From NCBI GenBank assembly GCA_043778575.1, contig JAYWFX010000051.1, positions 1 to 26,692 on the forward strand: a stretch of DNA of 26,692 nt. The letters run 5' to 3'. Shown one piece after another: positions 24,476 to 26,692 of the stretch. Position numbers and translations under genes: made by a program. Source of the DNA: JAYWFX01 sp043778575 (lineage in GTDB: Bacteria > Patescibacteriota > JACMRA01). The notes beneath the pieces are model-generated. The model searched no databases, was not told the origin of the DNA, and saw only the letters and a list, made by a program, of their open reading frames with translations. Position 1 is the first letter of the stretch, and every line of letters starts with the position of its first letter.

Positions 24476-25510
24476 ATGCAAACCACTCCAATTGACACAC
24501 TGTTTTGTACGCGACTACCTCACACTAGCTTGATAGAACTACAGTCCAAAGTCGCAGAGATAGAACCTCAATCCAAAAAAACTTTATACTTTTTATACAG
24601 TGAGTTTCTGTTGAGAGCTAATCGAAATATGTGGTACCGTGACGTCCTCAATCGTGCTAGTTTTACTGCTATAGACGGCAAAGGTCTACACTGGGCATGG
24701 TGGAGACTCATTGTACCTAGCTTACCAGTCAAAATATACAAAAAAACCCGACATATTCCAGTCATTAGATTGTTACTACTCGGAATTCTCCTGCCATGCC
24801 AATTTGTAATTAATTTTTTGTCTGGGTTGTATCTCATCTTAGGTAGAATAGATCTCAGTGAAGTAACTAAAAATCAGCTTGTTCTCGGGCGAGATTTTAT
24901 CTATCCAATGTTTAAGATAGCTGAGTTTAACGGCTGGAAAACATGTATTATTTGTGGAGGTAGTGATGAAAAAATCGACTTTGTAAAGAATAAACTTCAC
25001 CACCACTACTCAAAACTTGAGGTTGGATTTTGGTACAAGCCAGCTGACAGTTTGTTAATGCGAGATCGAGACACATTTACCGTCAGTAGTCTAACACCAG
25101 AGAATCTATATGAAACCTTTCCAGAGTTAATCGAGGCTAGGAACTATCTATTGGAGCAGAAGCCCGATTTTATATTGGTTGGTCTAGGTGGTCAAAGTGG
25201 AAAGCAAGAAGTGTTTATTGATAGTTTACAGTCAGACCCAGAAATCAACTTTACTTTTGCCACTGGTGTGGGTGCCGCTTTGGATCATTTAGGTAGTGGA
25301 GTTGAGCAAAAAGTAGCCAAGGGCTGGTTTGTAAATTCAGGACTAGAGTGGCTTCACAGATTTGTTACTCAACCGTATAGACGCCGTAGGATCTGGGATT
25401 CTGTGTTTACTTTGTGGTGGTGGACTACTATCCAGCAATTTATGAATCCTGATGATTATCCTGTGACACTCAAACGATTACTGTCTCCCAAGAAAAATAA
25501 TCAAAAATAA
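24476..25510 (+). CDS. WecG/TagA/CpsF-family glycosyltransferase
   Basis: 344 residues from ATG 24476 (TTG 24464 would add four). The family adds a second sugar, often ManNAc or ManNAcA, to a lipid-linked precursor of surface polymers. Seen: FTAIDGKGLHWAWW, matching the family's vlpDGiGvvwa block with the conserved Asp (about 67). GWKTCIICGGSDEKI matches the GxxxfllGg block, KPDFILVGLGGQSGKQEVFI matches the aDillVglG.PkQE block, and FATGVGAALDHLGSG and NSGLEWLHRFVTQPYRRRR match the C-terminal end. A hydrophobic stretch (about 94-123) lies where other members have a soluble loop and may insert in the membrane. Donor and acceptor are unknown. With the GDP-mannose-type gene at the window start it hints at surface glycan synthesis. 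Confidence 0.88.
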   Translation: MQTTPIDTLFCTRLPHTSLIELQSKVAEIEPQSKKTLYFLYSEFLLRANRNMWYRDVLNRASFTAIDGKGLHWAWWRLIVPSLPVKIYKKTRHIPVIRLLLLGILLPCQFVINFLSGLYLILGRIDLSEVTKNQLVLGRDFIYPMFKIAEFNGWKTCIICGGSDEKIDFVKNKLHHHYSKLEVGFWYKPADSLLMRDRDTFTVSSLTPENLYETFPELIEARNYLLEQKPDFILVGLGGQSGKQEVFIDSLQSDPEINFTFATGVGAALDHLGSGVEQKVAKGWFVNSGLEWLHRFVTQPYRRRRIWDSVFTLWWWTTIQQFMNPDDYPVTLKRLLSPKKNNQK

Positions 25511-25527
25511 TTATACATGGATTGTCA

Positions 25528-25556
25528 TTGACTAGGGTTGATTTCTCCTGTATAAT
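25528..25556 (+). promoter_or_regulatory. Strong promoter with leaderless TTG start
   Basis: TTGACT (25528-25533), exactly 17 bases, then a perfect TATAAT (25551-25556). The only available start of the next gene, TTG at 25565, is 8 bases after the -10 hexamer, so transcription should begin at or one to two bases before it. Confidence 0.75.
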
Positions 25557-25564
25557 CAGCACAA

Positions 25565-26083
25565 TTGTCCTCATCAAAACAAACAATAAAACCAAAAATA
25601 CAAATATTTCCCTCAAAGAACTTTCAGCTTGAAATTGGTTTTGAGTTGTGGGAATTATTTATTGTATTATCTGTAGTGTTTAGTATAGCTGCAGGAGTTT
25701 TGTGGTGGGCAACCGCTATACCAAGAAGTCGAGAAGAAGATTTTGTATTGCTAGAACAACATAAACATTTACTGTATGCTCACTCGTTGGTGTTTAAAAA
25801 AGCTGAAATAAATATTCAAGATCCACAACTTGCTGACTTTCTAAAACCAGTTGAACCAAAAGCAGCTTCGGACATACTCAATCAAAGCGGCATGCTTCAG
25901 GCTAATAAAAACTATCAAACTGTTATAAATTCGGCACAATCACAGGCTGAGAATAATCAAAAAATCAAAGTCGATGCCGAAATCAGTAATCTCAACTCAT
26001 CTCTCCAAGATTTTGAAAAGTGGGAAAAGAGTTATCTGCAACAGAATTCAAATATCAAATTCAGGCCAGTGTATATTTTTTAA
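25565..26083 (+). CDS. Small single-pass membrane protein, unknown function
   Basis: 172 residues, not recognised. A polar, Lys-rich N-terminus (1-28) precedes one strong membrane helix (about 30-53, WELFIVLSVVFSIAAGVLWWATAIP). The remaining 120 residues are polar and probably helical, with a Gln/Asn/Ala-rich segment (about 115-160) suggestive of a coiled coil. By topology it could lie outside the membrane. It has a very good promoter and starts with TTG; no ATG or GTG is available before the membrane helix. It is 38 bases upstream of the adenylate-kinase-like gene, which has its own promoter. Confidence 0.75.
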   Translation: MSSSKQTIKPKIQIFPSKNFQLEIGFELWELFIVLSVVFSIAAGVLWWATAIPRSREEDFVLLEQHKHLLYAHSLVFKKAEINIQDPQLADFLKPVEPKAASDILNQSGMLQANKNYQTVINSAQSQAENNQKIKVDAEISNLNSSLQDFEKWEKSYLQQNSNIKFRPVYIF

Positions 26084-26086
26084 GGC

Positions 26087-26115
26087 TTGCCAAGATCCCT
26101 TTTTATCAGTGTAAT
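26087..26115 (+). promoter_or_regulatory. Candidate promoter of the adenylate-kinase-like gene
   Basis: TTGCCA (26087-26092), a 17-base spacer and TGTAAT (26110-26115), with TAATAT overlapping. The ATG at 26122 follows 6 bases after the -10, again leaderless. Confidence 0.55.
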
Positions 26116-26121
26116 ATATCT

Positions 26122-26692
26122 ATGGACTCAGATACAAACTCAGATATAAATTTAGAGACAAAGACAACTCATTTACCTCAGATTATTATTTTATATGGTC
26201 CGCCTGCAGCTGGAAAAGGAACCCAAGCTCATTATCTTCAGAAGATACTATCTGACTACTATCACTTGGATTTTGGTACGGAACTCAGGAAATTTGTCGC
26301 TTTGCATTTAGGCAGTTACAATGATGAACTTGATACTATTAACTCTAGTTCTCCTGAAAATTTAGTTGTGATTGCAAAAAGTCTAAAGTCTGATATGCGA
26401 AATAGTCTGCCAGCAAAAACTGCAGATTTACGTTTTGTGGTTGAGCAGGCGTTTGTTGATTGTATTTCGCAGGGAAAGGGTATGCTCGTCGAAGGCCCCG
26501 GTCGTCTCATCGAAGAGGCTGAGTGGTTATCTACATTTTTTGCAGCTCACTTGGCTACAGTAGCTATTTTTCATCTACATCTGGATCTGCAGAAAGTGCT
26601 TGATCGCTCAGTCAACCGATACTATTTGCCGAGTGTAAAAAAACCTTTTTCCTCATTCGATGACGCTCAAAAATCCGCTGTAGAGGATGAAA
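26122..26692 (+). CDS. Adenylate-kinase-like nucleotide kinase, 3' end outside window
   Basis: 190 codons are visible, open to the window edge. Adenylate kinases interconvert ATP + AMP and 2 ADP in the cytoplasm. After a 19-residue polar N-terminal extension comes QIIILYGPPAAGKGTQAHYL, with the P-loop GPPAAGKGTQ matching the family's GpPGaGKGTQ. YYHLDFGTELRKFV follows, like the AMP-binding iStGdlLR segment. MLVEGPGRLIEEAEWL takes the place of the family's lDGFPRt.eQa.l; DGFP is replaced by EGPG. FHLHLDLQKVLDRSVNRY corresponds to the v.l.vp.e.l..R...R stretch before the LID. The segment between the AMP site and EGPG is more divergent than in standard Adk. It could be an Adk variant or another NMP kinase. 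Confidence 0.75.
   Translation, partial: MDSDTNSDINLETKTTHLPQIIILYGPPAAGKGTQAHYLQKILSDYYHLDFGTELRKFVALHLGSYNDELDTINSSSPENLVVIAKSLKSDMRNSLPAKTADLRFVVEQAFVDCISQGKGMLVEGPGRLIEEAEWLSTFFAAHLATVAIFHLHLDLQKVLDRSVNRYYLPSVKKPFSSFDDAQKSAVEDE

Noticed and set aside
1..26692. CRISPR array, insertion sequence, prophage or integrase
   Set aside because: No regularly spaced repeats, transposase, integrase or phage structural gene was found.

Overview
The window looks like a chromosome segment from a member of the Candidate Phyla Radiation (Patescibacteria). This is an inference from several observations. Coding density is high and the DNA is A+T-rich. SecA carries the long insertion ahead of the GFDYLRDNM segment that is typical of these bacteria, and it lacks the C-terminal zinc-binding tail. 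Almost no gene has a Shine-Dalgarno sequence. Many large proteins are unrecognisable. The code is standard: of 21 visible stop codons I count 15 TAA, 5 TAG and 1 TGA, and no gene needs TGA to be read as an amino acid. I cannot assign a phylum within the group.

Regions. 1-883: 3' part of a mannose-1-phosphate guanylyltransferase, cut by the window edge. 909-2615: an A+T-rich AIPR-family gene, probably phage defence and probably acquired. 2634-3611: tRNA-dihydrouridine synthase with a terminator. 3765-8636: nusA, a prohibitin-like membrane protein and secA, each with a promoter-like sequence close to its start. A bidirectional terminator then separates secA from der on the opposite strand (8734-10533). 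10686-13048: rpmH, rnpA, a tRNA with CAT anticodon, a trigger factor without its PPIase domain, and a free-standing FKBP-type PPIase, ending in a second bidirectional terminator. 13166-13777: Fe-type superoxide dismutase (minus). 13873-14619: a CREST/alkaline-ceramidase-like membrane protein. 14562-16673: a large unknown membrane-anchored protein (minus). 16694-17899: a SufS-type cysteine desulfurase. 17896-20721 (minus): an unknown two-gene unit, an 807-residue protein with a membrane stretch and four degenerate repeats, preceded by a 124-residue protein. 20784-23045: uvrB. 23065-24255 (minus): a protein with beta-carbonic-anhydrase-like motifs. 24476-25510: a WecG/TagA/CpsF-family glycosyltransferase. 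25565-26083: a small membrane protein. 26122 to the end: the 5' part of an adenylate-kinase-like gene.

Most genes are housekeeping (transcription, translation, secretion, repair, chaperones) and are not arranged as large operons. No gene-free stretch exceeds about 220 bases. The parts most worth a second look are the split trigger factor/FKBP pair, the Der GTPase with an acidic insertion inside its second G domain, the carbonic-anhydrase-like protein with two CxDxR motifs, the repeat protein at 17896-20319, the CREST enzyme with a complete catalytic residue set, and the widespread signs of leaderless transcription.
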